Positions 19,288 through 27,560 of a stretch of DNA of 64,000 nt are shown here, piece by piece. The position numbers and the translations under genes were made by a program. Origin of the DNA: Bog-473 sp963750075. Its GTDB lineage: Bacteria > Actinomycetota > Acidimicrobiia > Acidimicrobiales > RAAP-2. Where the stretch lies: contig CAVVPG010000001.1 in NCBI GenBank assembly GCA_963750075.1, positions 930,001 to 994,000 of the forward strand, written 5' to 3'. Under the pieces are notes generated by a model. It was not told the DNA's origin and did no database searches. It saw nothing but the letters and a program-made list of their open reading frames with translations. Every line of letters starts with the position of its first letter. The first letter of the stretch is position 1.

Positions 19288-19779
19288 ATGTACCGGAGCT
19301 TGGCGGCCGCAGTGACGCTGGGCTGCCTGGTCGGTGCCGCCGTCCTGGCCGGCCCTTCGCCGGCGGGTGCGTCGGGCCTCTCCGTCAGGGTCACCCCGAA
19401 CCACGGCCTCACGGACGGCCAGACCGTCGTCATCACGGCCCGGGGCCTGGCCCGCACGGCCGCCGGGAAGCCGCTGACCTGGTTCGCCGTCGAGTGCACC
19501 GCCGTCGTCATGGGCCGGCTGAACGCCTCGGTCGACACCCCCCATTGCGACGTGACCGACGCCCAGGCGCTGAGGCTGGCGCACAACGGCGTCGCCACGG
19601 CCCGCTTCAAGGTCGCCACGGGCATCATCGGCGACGGCTACTGCGGCACGGCCGGCCACGCCACCTGCGGCATCGGCGTGGGGACGGCCGAGGGTCAGGG
19701 CACCGTCGTCAGGATCACCTTCAAGACTCGGGCGCTGAGCGTGTCGCCGACGACTGCGGCCACCACCCCGAAGGGCTGA
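19288..19779 (+). CDS. secreted neocarzinostatin-like protein
   Basis: A 163-residue protein with a signal peptide (MYRSLAAAVTLGCLVGAAVLA, cleavage near AGASG at about residue 29). The mature part reads SVRVTPNHGLTDGQTVVITARGL and carries two pairs of cysteines (ECTAV ... HCDVT and YCGTA ... TCGIG), the pattern of the neocarzinostatin/macromomycin immunoglobulin-like fold. In the antibiotic family this fold binds an enediyne, but many actinobacterial homologues are plain secreted proteins of unknown role and no enediyne genes are present. Its 3' end overlaps the convergent YdcF-like gene by about 85 bp. Confidence 0.75.
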   Translation: MYRSLAAAVTLGCLVGAAVLAGPSPAGASGLSVRVTPNHGLTDGQTVVITARGLARTAAGKPLTWFAVECTAVVMGRLNASVDTPHCDVTDAQALRLAHNGVATARFKVATGIIGDGYCGTAGHATCGIGVGTAEGQGTVVRITFKTRALSVSPTTAATTPKG

Positions 19780-20427
19780 CCGACCCCCGGGACCGCGGTG
19801 GTCAGGTCGTCGTGCAGCCACTCCAGGTGGTTGAACCCGATGATCCGCCCGAGCCCCACGCCGACGGCCTCCTTCAAGAAGTAGGGCACCGCCGACCAGC
19901 CCCTGATCGGCGAGCTCTGGGTCGGGGTCGGTGACGGCACCAGCGATAGGTCCGAGGCGATGGCCATGGAGCGGTCCTCGTGAAAGGGGTCGGTGGTGAC
20001 GAGGACGACGCGCGACGTCGTGCGCCGCCAGCTGCTTCTGCGCGTCGGCGATGTTCTCGTAGGTGTTGTCGCCCCCCGCCTCGAGGAGGGCCGACGTGGG
20101 CACGTGCTTCTCGGTCTCGAGGTACATCGCTCCGGACTGGGCTTCGGTGCACTTGTCCGCCGGCTCCTTGTTCCCGGTCACGACGATGAGGTGGGCGTAG
20201 CCCTGGTGGTACAGCGTTGCCGCCTGGTCGAGCCGGGCCATCAGGTCGGGCGACGGGACGCAGTCGTACTGCGCGGCCCCCATCACGAGGATGGCGCCCG
20301 CCGGGCGCGGGTCGTACTGGCGCGAGGTCAGCCACACCTGCACCAGGGTCACCGCGAAGTACAGGAAGATCGCCGCCAGGAACAAGATCGCGATCCGCAG
20401 CGCCCAGCGGAGCGGTGCGAGGAGCAT
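19695..20427 (-). pseudogene. YdcF-like (DUF218) membrane-anchored protein, one frameshift
   Basis: The start ATG at 20427 overlaps the gltX stop (ATGA), so it is coupled to gltX. The N-terminus has a membrane segment (WALRIAILFLAAIFLYFAV), then the DUF218 core AGAILVMGAAQYDC, ARLDQAATLYHQG and LIVVTGNKEPADK. Near 20,010 the frame breaks; one phase over it resumes as RVVLVTTDPFHEDRSMAIA and continues to 19695. DUF218 proteins are linked to envelope or cell-wall functions but have no firm reaction. A single indel separates this from an intact gene of about 243 residues. Confidence 0.75.
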
Positions 20428-21938
20428 CAGCCGGCCGGCGTCAGGCGTGCGAGCGCCGCCGCCAGCCGGCGGCACGTCTCCTCGCGGCCCAGCACCGCCA
20501 GCGAGTCGAACAGCGGCAGTCCCCTGGTCCTGCCCATCACCGCGACCCGGATCGGCGCCTGGGCCTTGGCGAGCTTGCGCCCCACCGACTCCGCGAGGGC
20601 GAGCGTCACCTCGTGCAGCGAGTCGTTGTCCCAGGGGCACGTCTCGTAGGCCGCCAGCGCCTCGCCCAGGATCCGCGGCGCCAGCTCGTCGCCCGCGACC
20701 GCCTTCTGCCAGGAGTCCTCGTCGCCCGGGGCGTCCTCCAGGAAGAGGAAGTCGACGAGCTCGGGCACCTCGCTCAAGACGGTCACCCGCTCCTGGGCGA
20801 CGGCGGCCAGTGCGGCGAACCGCTCGGCGTCGAAGCGCTCGGGCGGCCACGGCGGAGGGTCGGTGGCGGGCGCCCCCGTCTCGGGATCGCGCCAGCTGCC
20901 CGGCGCCCACTCCCCCGGCACCGGGTCGACCCACGGGCGGGACGCGGCGACGAACCCGTCCACCGGGAGGGCACGCACGTAGACGCCGCTGATGTGCGAC
21001 AGCTTCTTGGTGTCGAAGAACGCAGGCGAACGCTGCACGTCCTCGAGGCGGAAGCGCTCGATGATCGTCTCGATCGGCACGATCTCCTCGTCGCCGGGGC
21101 TCCAGCCCAGCAGCGCCAGGTAATTGCGGAAGGCCTCCGGCAGGTAGCCCTGCTCGCGGTACATCTCGACCGCCACCGGGTCGCGGCGCTTCGAGAGCTT
21201 CTTCCCGCGCTCGTTGACCAGCAGCGGCAGATGGGCGTAGGCGGGCAGGGCCAGGTCCCTCCCCTCGGCGGCGTTGAGCGCGCCCCACAGCATGATCTGG
21301 CGCGGGGTGGTCGGGAGCAGGTCTTCGCCCCGGATCACGTGGGTCATGGCCATCGTGCGGTCGTCCACCGCGTTGGCCAGCACGTAGAGCGGCGTGCCGT
21401 CCCCCCGCACGCAGATGAAGTCCTCCAGCGCGCGCTGCGGGAACTCGACCTCGCCGCGCACGAGATCGTCCACGCGCACGACGCCGTCGTCGGGCGTGCG
21501 GAAGCGCAGGGCCCGCCCGTCGCCGCGCGGCAGGCCGAGGTCGCGGCAGTGCCCGTCGTAGCCCGGCGTCGGGTTCCCGGCGGCCGCCCGCTGCCTCGTC
21601 CGCTCGTCGATCTCCTCGCGGGTGCACGCGCAGGCGTAGAGGGCGCCGCTGTCCCACAGCGCCTCGACGGCGGCTGCGTGCGCCTCCTCCTGCGCCGACT
21701 GGAAGTACGGGCCCTCGTCGGGGGACATGCCCAGCCAGTCGAGGGCGCTGATGATCCCGTCGGTCCACTCGGGCCGGTTACGCGCCTCGTCGGTGTCCTC
21801 TATCCGCAGGATGAACGTGCCCCCGAGGCGCCGCACGAAGAGCCAGTTGAACAGCGCGGACCGCGCGCTCCCGACGTGGAAGTACCCCGTCGGTGACGGG
21901 GCGAAGCGCGCCCGGGGCGGAGAGGTGGGGTCGGTCAT
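20427..21938 (-). CDS. gltX: glutamyl-tRNA synthetase
   Basis: A 503-residue class I synthetase that joins glutamate to tRNA-Glu in the cytosol. It opens with RFAPSPTGYFHVGSARSAL, where HVGS is the HIGH motif (residues 21-24), and has KLSKR as the KMSKS motif near residue 250. RIEDTD follows the first motif as in GluRS. Length fits the bacterial family. The C-terminal anticodon-binding region is complete. Next to tRNA-Glu and tRNA-Gln, it is probably the non-discriminating type that also charges tRNA-Gln, which is inference. The gene lies upstream of the coupled YdcF-like gene. Confidence 0.96.
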   Translation of the reverse strand: MTDPTSPPRARFAPSPTGYFHVGSARSALFNWLFVRRLGGTFILRIEDTDEARNRPEWTDGIISALDWLGMSPDEGPYFQSAQEEAHAAAVEALWDSGALYACACTREEIDERTRQRAAAGNPTPGYDGHCRDLGLPRGDGRALRFRTPDDGVVRVDDLVRGEVEFPQRALEDFICVRGDGTPLYVLANAVDDRTMAMTHVIRGEDLLPTTPRQIMLWGALNAAEGRDLALPAYAHLPLLVNERGKKLSKRRDPVAVEMYREQGYLPEAFRNYLALLGWSPGDEEIVPIETIIERFRLEDVQRSPAFFDTKKLSHISGVYVRALPVDGFVAASRPWVDPVPGEWAPGSWRDPETGAPATDPPPWPPERFDAERFAALAAVAQERVTVLSEVPELVDFLFLEDAPGDEDSWQKAVAGDELAPRILGEALAAYETCPWDNDSLHEVTLALAESVGRKLAKAQAPIRVAVMGRTRGLPLFDSLAVLGREETCRRLAAALARLTPAG

Positions 21939-21993
21939 GCGATGCGGCGGCGCGCCCCCGGCGCCGGCGGCGTACGGCGGGAGGTGCCCGGCG

Positions 21994-22188
21994 TCAGTCT
22001 TCCTCTATGGAGATCGCACCGGTCGGGCACCCGTTGACCGCCTCGCGCAGCCGCTCGCGGAACTCCTCGGGCGGGTGCTCGTTGAGGACGTAGAGGTAGC
22101 CGTCGTCGCGCACCTCGAAGACCTCGGGCAGGATGCCCATGCACACTGCGTTGCTGGCACACTCGTCGAAGTCCACGACGACCTTCAC
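21994..22188 (-). CDS. ferredoxin, [3Fe-4S]-type
   Basis: A 64-residue ferredoxin starting at GTG 22188, with AGGAGG about 5-10 nt upstream. Only three ligand cysteines are placed for a cluster (C10, C16 in FDECASNAVCMG and C54 in NGCPTGAISIEE), typical of the [3Fe-4S] or incompletely ligated ferredoxins that feed actinobacterial P450s. It lies downstream of the thiolase/DUF35 operon on the same strand with about 60 bp between. In mycobacteria similar small ferredoxins sit among steroid-catabolism genes and serve oxygenases; no P450 is in this window. Confidence 0.88.
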   Translation of the reverse strand: MKVVVDFDECASNAVCMGILPEVFEVRDDGYLYVLNEHPPEEFRERLREAVNGCPTGAISIEED

Positions 22189-22248
22189 GGAGACCTCCTG
22201 GTCAGGGCTGGCTTGGCTCCGCCGAGCATACCGGCAGGACGTTTCACC

Positions 22249-23424
22249 TCAGGGTTTGTCGGCGGCGACGACCCACATGGCGAAGAACTGGGAGCCACCA
22301 CCGTAGGCCTGTCCGAGGGCGCGGCGGGCATCGGGCACCTGGTGCTCGCCCGCCAGGCCCCGCACCTGCAGGGCGGTCTCGAGGAAGCGCAGCATGCCCG
22401 ACGCGCCGATCGGGTTGGACGAGAGCACGCCGCCCGAGCAGTTCCACGGGATGTCGCCGCCTTCGATCATGGACGTCGCCCCCGCCTGGGTGAGCTTCCA
22501 CCCGTCGCCCTCGGCGCAGAAACCCAGGTTCTCCAGCCACATCGGCTCGTACCAGCTGAAGGGCACGTACACCTCGGCCATGTCGAAGTCGGCCCGGGGG
22601 TCGCTGATGCCGGCCTGGCGGTACAGGTCGGCGGCGCAGTCGCGCCCCGCCTGCGGGTTGACCTGGTCCCGCCCCGCGAACATGGTCGGCTCCGAGCGCA
22701 TCGCCATGCCACAGATCCACGCCGGCGGACGGCCCGTGGCGGCGGTGGCCGATCCCGCCGCCTGCTCGGAGCCGATCACCATGGCGGCGGCGCCGTCCGA
22801 GGACGGGCACGACTCGAGATAGTGCAAGGGGTCCCACAGCATGATCGACTCCTCCACCTTCTCCATGGAGATGTCGGGCAGGTGGAGGTGCGCGTAGGGG
22901 TTCTTGAGCGCGTGCAGCCGGTCCTTGACGGCCACCATCATGCCGATGTCGCGCGGCGCGCCGGAGCGGTACATGTAGGCCCGGATGATCGGCGCGAAGT
23001 AGCCGCCCGCCCCGGCCAGCAGCGGCGCGGAGAAGGGCTGGGGCACCGAGAGGGCCCACATGGCGTCGGAGTCGCTCTGCTTCTCGAAGGCGACGGTCAG
23101 CACCCGCTGGTGGATGCCCGACGCCACCAGGTGCGCCGCCACGATGGCGGTCGACCCGCCGACGGACCCGGCCGTGTGGACCCGGAACATCGGCTTGCCG
23201 ACGGCGCCCAGGGCGGGCGCCAGGTAGAGCTCGGGCATCATGACGCCTTCGAACATGTCGGGCGCCTTGCCGACGACGACGGCGTCGATGTCGGCGAACC
23301 CGAGCCCGGCGTCCTCCAGCGCGGCCAGCGCCGCCTCGCGCACCAGCCCGGCGATCGAGACGTCCTCCCGCTTCGCCTTGGCCACCGTCTGGCCCACCCC
23401 GATGACTGCGCAGCGCTCCGCCAT
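22249..23424 (-). CDS. SCPx/lipid-transfer-type thiolase (Ltp3-like)
   Basis: A 391-residue thiolase-fold protein. ATG 23424 is chosen because it overlaps the stop of the upstream thiolase (ATGA). Where normal thiolases have the nucleophile cysteine (CASG), this one reads VHTAGSVGGSTA, with no cysteine, so it may not do ordinary thiolysis. Other marks are CSGGVLSSNPIGASG and a glycine-rich end GGGSQFFAMW. The gene order DUF35-DUF35-thiolase-thiolase resembles the Rv3521-ltp4-ltp3 block of mycobacterial steroid catabolism. The products probably form a mixed complex acting on steroid CoA esters. Confidence 0.85.
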   Translation of the reverse strand: MAERCAVIGVGQTVAKAKREDVSIAGLVREAALAALEDAGLGFADIDAVVVGKAPDMFEGVMMPELYLAPALGAVGKPMFRVHTAGSVGGSTAIVAAHLVASGIHQRVLTVAFEKQSDSDAMWALSVPQPFSAPLLAGAGGYFAPIIRAYMYRSGAPRDIGMMVAVKDRLHALKNPYAHLHLPDISMEKVEESIMLWDPLHYLESCPSSDGAAAMVIGSEQAAGSATAATGRPPAWICGMAMRSEPTMFAGRDQVNPQAGRDCAADLYRQAGISDPRADFDMAEVYVPFSWYEPMWLENLGFCAEGDGWKLTQAGATSMIEGGDIPWNCSGGVLSSNPIGASGMLRFLETALQVRGLAGEHQVPDARRALGQAYGGGSQFFAMWVVAADKP

Positions 23425-24509
23425 CACACACCCTCCAGGACGCAGACGAGGTTCTGCTGCAGGCACGGGCCCGAGGTGGCGTGCGCCACGGCGCGGTCGG
23501 CCTGCCCCGACCAGATCGCCCGGGCCGCCTCCCCGATGCGGATGAGGCCGGCCGACATCATGGGATTGGCCGCCAGCGCGCCGCCGGAGGGGTTGAGGTC
23601 GACGTCGCCGCCCAGGCCCAGGGCCTCGGCCAGGATGAGCTCCTGGTGGGCGTAGGGCGCGTGGAGCTCGGCGAGGTCCACCTTCTTGGCGCCCACCCCC
23701 GCCTTCTCCCCGGCCAGCTTCGTCGAGGGCGAGACCGTGAGGTCGCGGGCACCGAGGGCGTGTGTCTCAATGCGGTGGTCGAGGCCGGTAATGAACGCCG
23801 GACGCGCGCACAGCTCGTAGGCCCGCTCGCCCGCGGCCAGGACGACCGCGGCGCAGCCGTCGGTGAGCGGCGGCAGCGTGTGCCGGCGCAGCGGCGCCAC
23901 CTCGTAGTCCTCGGCCAGCAGCTCCTCGGGCGTGCGGTCGTAGGCCACCTGCGCCTTGGGGTTCTCCAGCGCCGAGCGTCGGGAGCGGCTGGCGACGGCG
24001 GCGAAGTCGGCCTCCGTGGCCAACTTCTTGTCGATCATGGCCTGGGCCTGCAGGGCGGCCAGCGAGGTGGGGTCTGGCCACAGCGGTGCCATGTAGTACG
24101 GGTCGAGCTGCACGGACAGGATCTGGTTGAGGTCGCCCATCGACGAACGTCCGAAGCAGTAGACGAGCGCGGCGTCGATCTCGCCCTCCTGGAGCAGGAC
24201 CCAGGCCTCGTACAAGGCCCAGGCGCCGTCCATCTCGACGTGCGACTCGGCCCGGGGCGGCCACACGCCGACGGCGTCGAGGGCGGCCACGAAGGAGAAG
24301 GGCCCACCGATCAGGTAGTCGGTCGAGCCCGAGCAGATGAAGCCGACGTCGTCCTTGGTGATGCCGATGTTGCCGAACACCTCGGCCACCACCGGCATGA
24401 GCATCTCCACCTCGTTGCGCGCGTCCTCGCGGCGCACGTTGTCGTACTGCGCGAACGACACCACGCCGACCGGCCGGCGGCCCGAGGTGAGCTCGGGGAA
24501 CCGGCTCAC
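23424..24509 (-). CDS. SCPx/lipid-transfer-type thiolase (Ltp4-like)
   Basis: A 361-residue thiolase-fold protein, 4-bp overlaps on both sides (stop of DUF35 gene upstream, start of the next thiolase downstream). The nucleophile position region reads SHVEMDGAWALYEA, again without cysteine; the late motifs LHAPYAHQELILAEALG, DLNPSGGALAANPMMSAG and the final GPCLQQNLVCVLEG are kept. It is shorter than a canonical thiolase. Together with the following gene it looks like a paired, partly catalytic heteromer, as in the Ltp3/Ltp4 arrangement. Substrate inferred from neighbours to be a steroid-derived acyl-CoA. Confidence 0.84.
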   Translation of the reverse strand: MSRFPELTSGRRPVGVVSFAQYDNVRREDARNEVEMLMPVVAEVFGNIGITKDDVGFICSGSTDYLIGGPFSFVAALDAVGVWPPRAESHVEMDGAWALYEAWVLLQEGEIDAALVYCFGRSSMGDLNQILSVQLDPYYMAPLWPDPTSLAALQAQAMIDKKLATEADFAAVASRSRRSALENPKAQVAYDRTPEELLAEDYEVAPLRRHTLPPLTDGCAAVVLAAGERAYELCARPAFITGLDHRIETHALGARDLTVSPSTKLAGEKAGVGAKKVDLAELHAPYAHQELILAEALGLGGDVDLNPSGGALAANPMMSAGLIRIGEAARAIWSGQADRAVAHATSGPCLQQNLVCVLEGV

Positions 24510-25000
24510 AGGTACTCCTTGTAGGTCTCGTAGTCGGCGTCGAGCTCACCGGTGGGGCGGAAGTACTTGACCGACGCCAGCGTCGGCCCCAGCTCCTCGG
24601 GCGGCACCCACACCGCCTCCACCCGCAGGCCCATCCGGACCTCGTCCGTCGGGATCTCCTGGAGCAGGCCCATGAACGAGAGGTTGGCCCCGTCGAGGAG
24701 GATCTGGCCGCAGATGTACGGGAGCTCGATCGACTGGCCGGCGAAGGGCACGTTGACCACGCAGTAGGTCGTCACGGTGCCGGTGTTGGGGAGCTCGACG
24801 ATCTCGTCGGTGGGCAGTCCGTCGGTCGGGCACGATCCCCGTGACGGGATGTAGACCTTCTTGCACTTGGGGCAGCGCTGCCCGAGGAACTTGCCCTGCT
24901 CGTACCCGTGCAGGTTCTTGCTCATGGCAACGCCGGCCGTGAACACGTAGTCCAGGCGCGTCGACGCGTCCATCATGGTCACCGGCTCACGCTCGCTCAC
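24506..25000 (-). CDS. DUF35 OB-fold protein with zinc-ribbon (thiolase partner)
   Basis: A 164-residue DUF35/ChsH2-C-like protein. The rubredoxin-like zinc ribbon is GQRCPKCKKVYIPSRGSCPTDG (split: RCPKCKKVY and SCPTDG), followed by the OB fold (NTGTVTTYCVVNVPFAGQ, YICGQILLDGA). Such proteins bind SCPx thiolases or MaoC hydratases and help hold the acyl-CoA. GTG 25000 overlaps the previous stop (GTGA). A start at MMDASTRL (about 24976) is also possible. Second gene of a four-gene coupled operon. Confidence 0.87.
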   Translation of the reverse strand: MSEREPVTMMDASTRLDYVFTAGVAMSKNLHGYEQGKFLGQRCPKCKKVYIPSRGSCPTDGLPTDEIVELPNTGTVTTYCVVNVPFAGQSIELPYICGQILLDGANLSFMGLLQEIPTDEVRMGLRVEAVWVPPEELGPTLASVKYFRPTGELDADYETYKEYL

Positions 25001-25458
25001 GACCCGCTCCCCACCGCCACGAAGTGGCTGATGTCCTTGACATGGCCGACCCGTTCTGCCTCGGGCGCGAACTGCGGTCTGACCCGCATCCCCGTCGACA
25101 CCTCGTCGGGGGACGCCGCCGGCAGCACGTGGAGGAACGACGTGTCGGCGCCGTCGAACTGCACCAGCACCCAGGCGAAGGGTTGCTCAAGGGGCTGCTT
25201 GGCTCTTGGGTGGGCGACCCACGACCACGAGCGGACGGTGCCCTCGGGCCCGACCTCGACGAGGCCCGACGTCTCCTCGCCCGTCTCGGGGTCGTACTCG
25301 GTGGGCGGCACGATGACCCGGCCCCCGCTGCCCCGGATGCCGACGACCTTCCCGTCGCGCAGCCCGGTCAAGAACGCGCCCACCACCGGCCCCACCGAGC
25401 GCACGAAGGGGTATTCGAGGACGTGGTCGGCGGTGTAGATCACTGCGTCGTCTGCCAT
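24997..25458 (-). CDS. DUF35 OB-fold protein lacking zinc cysteines
   Basis: A 153-residue protein. ATG 25458 is chosen because GGGGAGGTGAC lies right before it, an excellent ribosome site; the longer frame to 25566 runs through the promoter. It has the OB-fold features GLRDGKVVGIRGSGGRVIVP, EYDPETGEE and TVRSWSWVAHP, but the zinc-ribbon cysteines are gone. With the next gene it forms two half-like DUF35 units; mycobacterial Rv3521 is a related DUF35 protein in the same position. It is the first gene of the operon and lies under the KstR-like operator at 25513-25526. Confidence 0.85.
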   Translation of the reverse strand: MADDAVIYTADHVLEYPFVRSVGPVVGAFLTGLRDGKVVGIRGSGGRVIVPPTEYDPETGEETSGLVEVGPEGTVRSWSWVAHPRAKQPLEQPFAWVLVQFDGADTSFLHVLPAASPDEVSTGMRVRPQFAPEAERVGHVKDISHFVAVGSGS

Positions 25459-25541
25459 GTCACCTCCCCTTGTCCGCGTCGCCGGGCCCCCGGCCGCCCG
25501 GTCCGGTGAAACTAGAACACATTCCATTTCTGTGCCAGGTC
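25422..25541. repeat. 120-bp perfect direct repeat, copy A
   Basis: This block is identical to 29487-29606 over all 120 positions that I compared. It covers the first 12 codons of the DUF35 gene, its ribosome site and its promoter/operator. Outside the block the two copies diverge at once on both sides (G against C after the last base). Copy A remains attached to the functional operon. Confidence 0.92.
25513..25526 (-). promoter_or_regulatory. possible KstR-type operator
   Basis: On the minus strand the site reads TGGAATGTGTTCTA, matching the mycobacterial KstR consensus TNNAACNNGTTNNA except for one base (AAT for AAC). It sits 55 bp upstream of the DUF35 start, in front of a steroid-type operon. 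The match is by eye; the consensus is from knowledge of the mycobacterial regulon. Confidence 0.5.
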
Positions 25542-25698
25542 GCCCCGAACCGGCGAACTGGGCCACCTCAGCACCTCTTAGGCCGTTGGGCCGAGTGGCG
25601 TGTGTGATCAGTGTGTGCGGCCGTTCTCAACGATGCCGGTTCTCGCCCGAATTTGGCGCCTACGCCGACGTTCGAGGGGAATGTAGACGCCGATCCAA

Positions 25699-26808
25699 CT
25701 GTCCATGAGTTGAGGTTGCACATCCACCCCTTTGAGGGGTCCGGCGATGGACTCTGTGGTTTCGACCAAGAGACCAAGGAGCCCATCACCGTGACCCACA
25801 CAGAGATCATCTACCGCCGGCGCCTCGCGGTGTTGGAACATGCCCAGCGGACCGGCAACGTGGCCGAGACCTGCCGGGTCTTCGGCATCTCGCGGACCCG
25901 CTACTACGAGTGGAAGAACCGGGCCGACCTCTACGGGCTCGACGCCCTCATGCCCAAGGAGCGCCGGGCGCCCCAGATGCCCTCGTCCACCCCTACCCAT
26001 GTGGTCGAGCGCCTGCTCACCTTGGCCGTCCTCGAGCCCACCATCGGCTGTCGCCAATACGCCGATCGGCTGGGCGACCAGGGCTTTGTGATCGCCAAGT
26101 CCACCGTGCAAAAGCACCTGGTCGACCATGGGCTGGGCACGAGAGCCAAGCGCCTGGCCCGGGCTGCGGCCATCGCGGCAGCGACGACGGGACTCTTGAC
26201 CGAGGCGGCGAGAGAGGACGAGCCCTTCGGGTTCTGCCTGGCGAGTGGCGGTCCGGGCGAGCTCGTCTGCGTGGACAGCTTCTACATCGGAAAGCTCAAG
26301 GGCGTGGGCAAGGTGTACCAGCTCAGCGCCATCGACGTCTTCACCCGCTGGGCCTTCGTCTGGCTCGTGGTGGGCACCCCTGACGCCGCCGTCTCGATGC
26401 GCTTCCTCGAGCGCCTGATTCACCACTACCGGCGCCACGGCATCACGGTCCGTGCCGTGCTCAGCGACAACGGTCCTGAGTACAACGCCAGCGCCTTCGC
26501 AGCCGCTCTGGCGGCCAAGGGGCTGCCCCACGTGCGCATCCCGCCCCGCTCGCCCAACCACAACGCCGTGGTCGAGCGCTTCCACGAGACCATCCTCCAA
26601 GAGTGCTGGCGCCCGGCCTTCCATCGCCGACGCTTCACCTCGGCCCGCCAGCTCCAGGCCGAGGCCGATGCCTGGTTGCTCACCTACAACCGCCGCCGGC
26701 GCAACCACGGCGACTACATGCGCGGCCGCACCCCTCAAGAGATCCTCGACACCCACAAGCAGCGCAAGGCAGCATGAAGACCATCAAGCACCACAGAGGC
26801 CACCTGTC
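25699..26808 (+). mobile_element. insertion sequence core (copy 2), lacks terminal inverted repeats
   Basis: The 1110 bp equal positions 13212-14321 in reverse orientation, with no difference noticed. The outer 11 bp of the left inverted repeat and the whole right repeat present in copy 1 are absent: the left flank reads GACGCCGATCCAA and the right flank GACACCGCGG. It carries the full transposase gene but would be unable to move on its own ends. It lies inside the segment bounded by the 120-bp repeats and cuts off the start of a lipoprotein gene. Confidence 0.85.
25791..26777 (+). CDS. IS481-like DDE transposase (copy 2)
   Basis: A 328-residue protein identical to copy 1. GTG 25791 has AAGGAG at 25776-25781. 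HTH (FGISRTRYYEW) and DDE residues D162, D226 and E262 are intact, so the enzyme could still act on complete copies elsewhere. The frame continues upstream into the flanking DNA (to 25611) without a better start. Confidence 0.93.
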   Translation: MTHTEIIYRRRLAVLEHAQRTGNVAETCRVFGISRTRYYEWKNRADLYGLDALMPKERRAPQMPSSTPTHVVERLLTLAVLEPTIGCRQYADRLGDQGFVIAKSTVQKHLVDHGLGTRAKRLARAAAIAAATTGLLTEAAREDEPFGFCLASGGPGELVCVDSFYIGKLKGVGKVYQLSAIDVFTRWAFVWLVVGTPDAAVSMRFLERLIHHYRRHGITVRAVLSDNGPEYNASAFAAALAAKGLPHVRIPPRSPNHNAVVERFHETILQECWRPAFHRRRFTSARQLQAEADAWLLTYNRRRRNHGDYMRGRTPQEILDTHKQRKAA

Positions 26809-26810
26809 GA

Positions 26811-27560
26811 CACCGCGGTGACGCAGACGATGACGACGCGCATTCGGCCGACGTGTCGCTCTCGATGAGCGCGAGCGCAACTGGGTTCCAGGAGTCCCTC
26901 ACTGCCAGCGGTGCCTTCGACTTCGAGCAGAAGACCGGCACCATGACCATGACGATCCCGGTCGACGGGGCGCAGTACTCCGAACAGGAGATCCTCGACG
27001 GCTCGACGCTCTACGTGAACGTCAGCGGCCTGCACACCGGTCTGACGCTGAGTCAGCCCTGGATCTCCGTGCCCGTCGACCAGTCCGACAGCTCGGACGT
27101 GGGTGCGAGCACGTTGGATGCGGCGGCGATCTTGCACCAGCTCCAAACGGAGGGTGGGTTGGTGACCTCGCTCGGTCAGACCGGCTACGAAGGGGAGCCG
27201 GCGACTGAGTACGAGGCTACGCTCCCGCCCTCGGCGTTGGAGAGTGCGATGGGAGCGCTCCCGTCGTCCTCGGGCCAGAACACGTTCGGGCTCGACCTGC
27301 CGGTGATGACCATCGACGTCTATGTCACGCCGAACGGCCTATTGAACGCGCTCGTGGTACCGACCTACTCGTTCGACATCGCAGGGCAGACGATCTCCGT
27401 GGCTATGACGATGTCCTTCTCGAACTTCGGCACCAAGGTGACGGTCACCCCGCCGCCGGCCAACGAGGTCGAGCCCTTCCAGCAGTTCCTGGGCAACTCC
27501 GGATCGACGGGGAACAGCGGTAACACGGGGAACTCGGGCTGCGGCTGCTCGAGGGTCTGA
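26811..27560 (+). pseudogene. LppX/LprG-like lipoprotein fragment, 5' end lost at the IS
   Basis: The frame is open from the IS edge and reads ADVSLSMSASATGFQESLTA, then TMTMTIPVDGAQYSEQEILD, DGSTLYVNVSGL and later DLPVMTIDVYVTPNGLLNAL. This beta-rich pattern resembles the LppX/LprAFG group of actinobacterial lipoproteins that bind lipids at the membrane. No signal peptide or lipobox is left because the IS core ends directly before it, so it is 5'-truncated. The C-terminus has a GNSGSTGNSGNTGNSG repeat followed by CGC. The missing N-terminus is not found left of the IS. Confidence 0.62.

Noticed and set aside
19153..21768. 871-codon minus-strand open frame covering part of gltX, the YdcF-like gene and the secreted protein
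   Set aside because: It is mostly the wrong phase of gltX, with Arg/Gly/Ala-rich translation; only its YdcF-like stretch is a real gene.
20217..23655. Long plus-strand frames opposite gltX and the thiolases
   Set aside because: High-GC shadow frames, rich in His/Arg/Val, with no recognisable domain.
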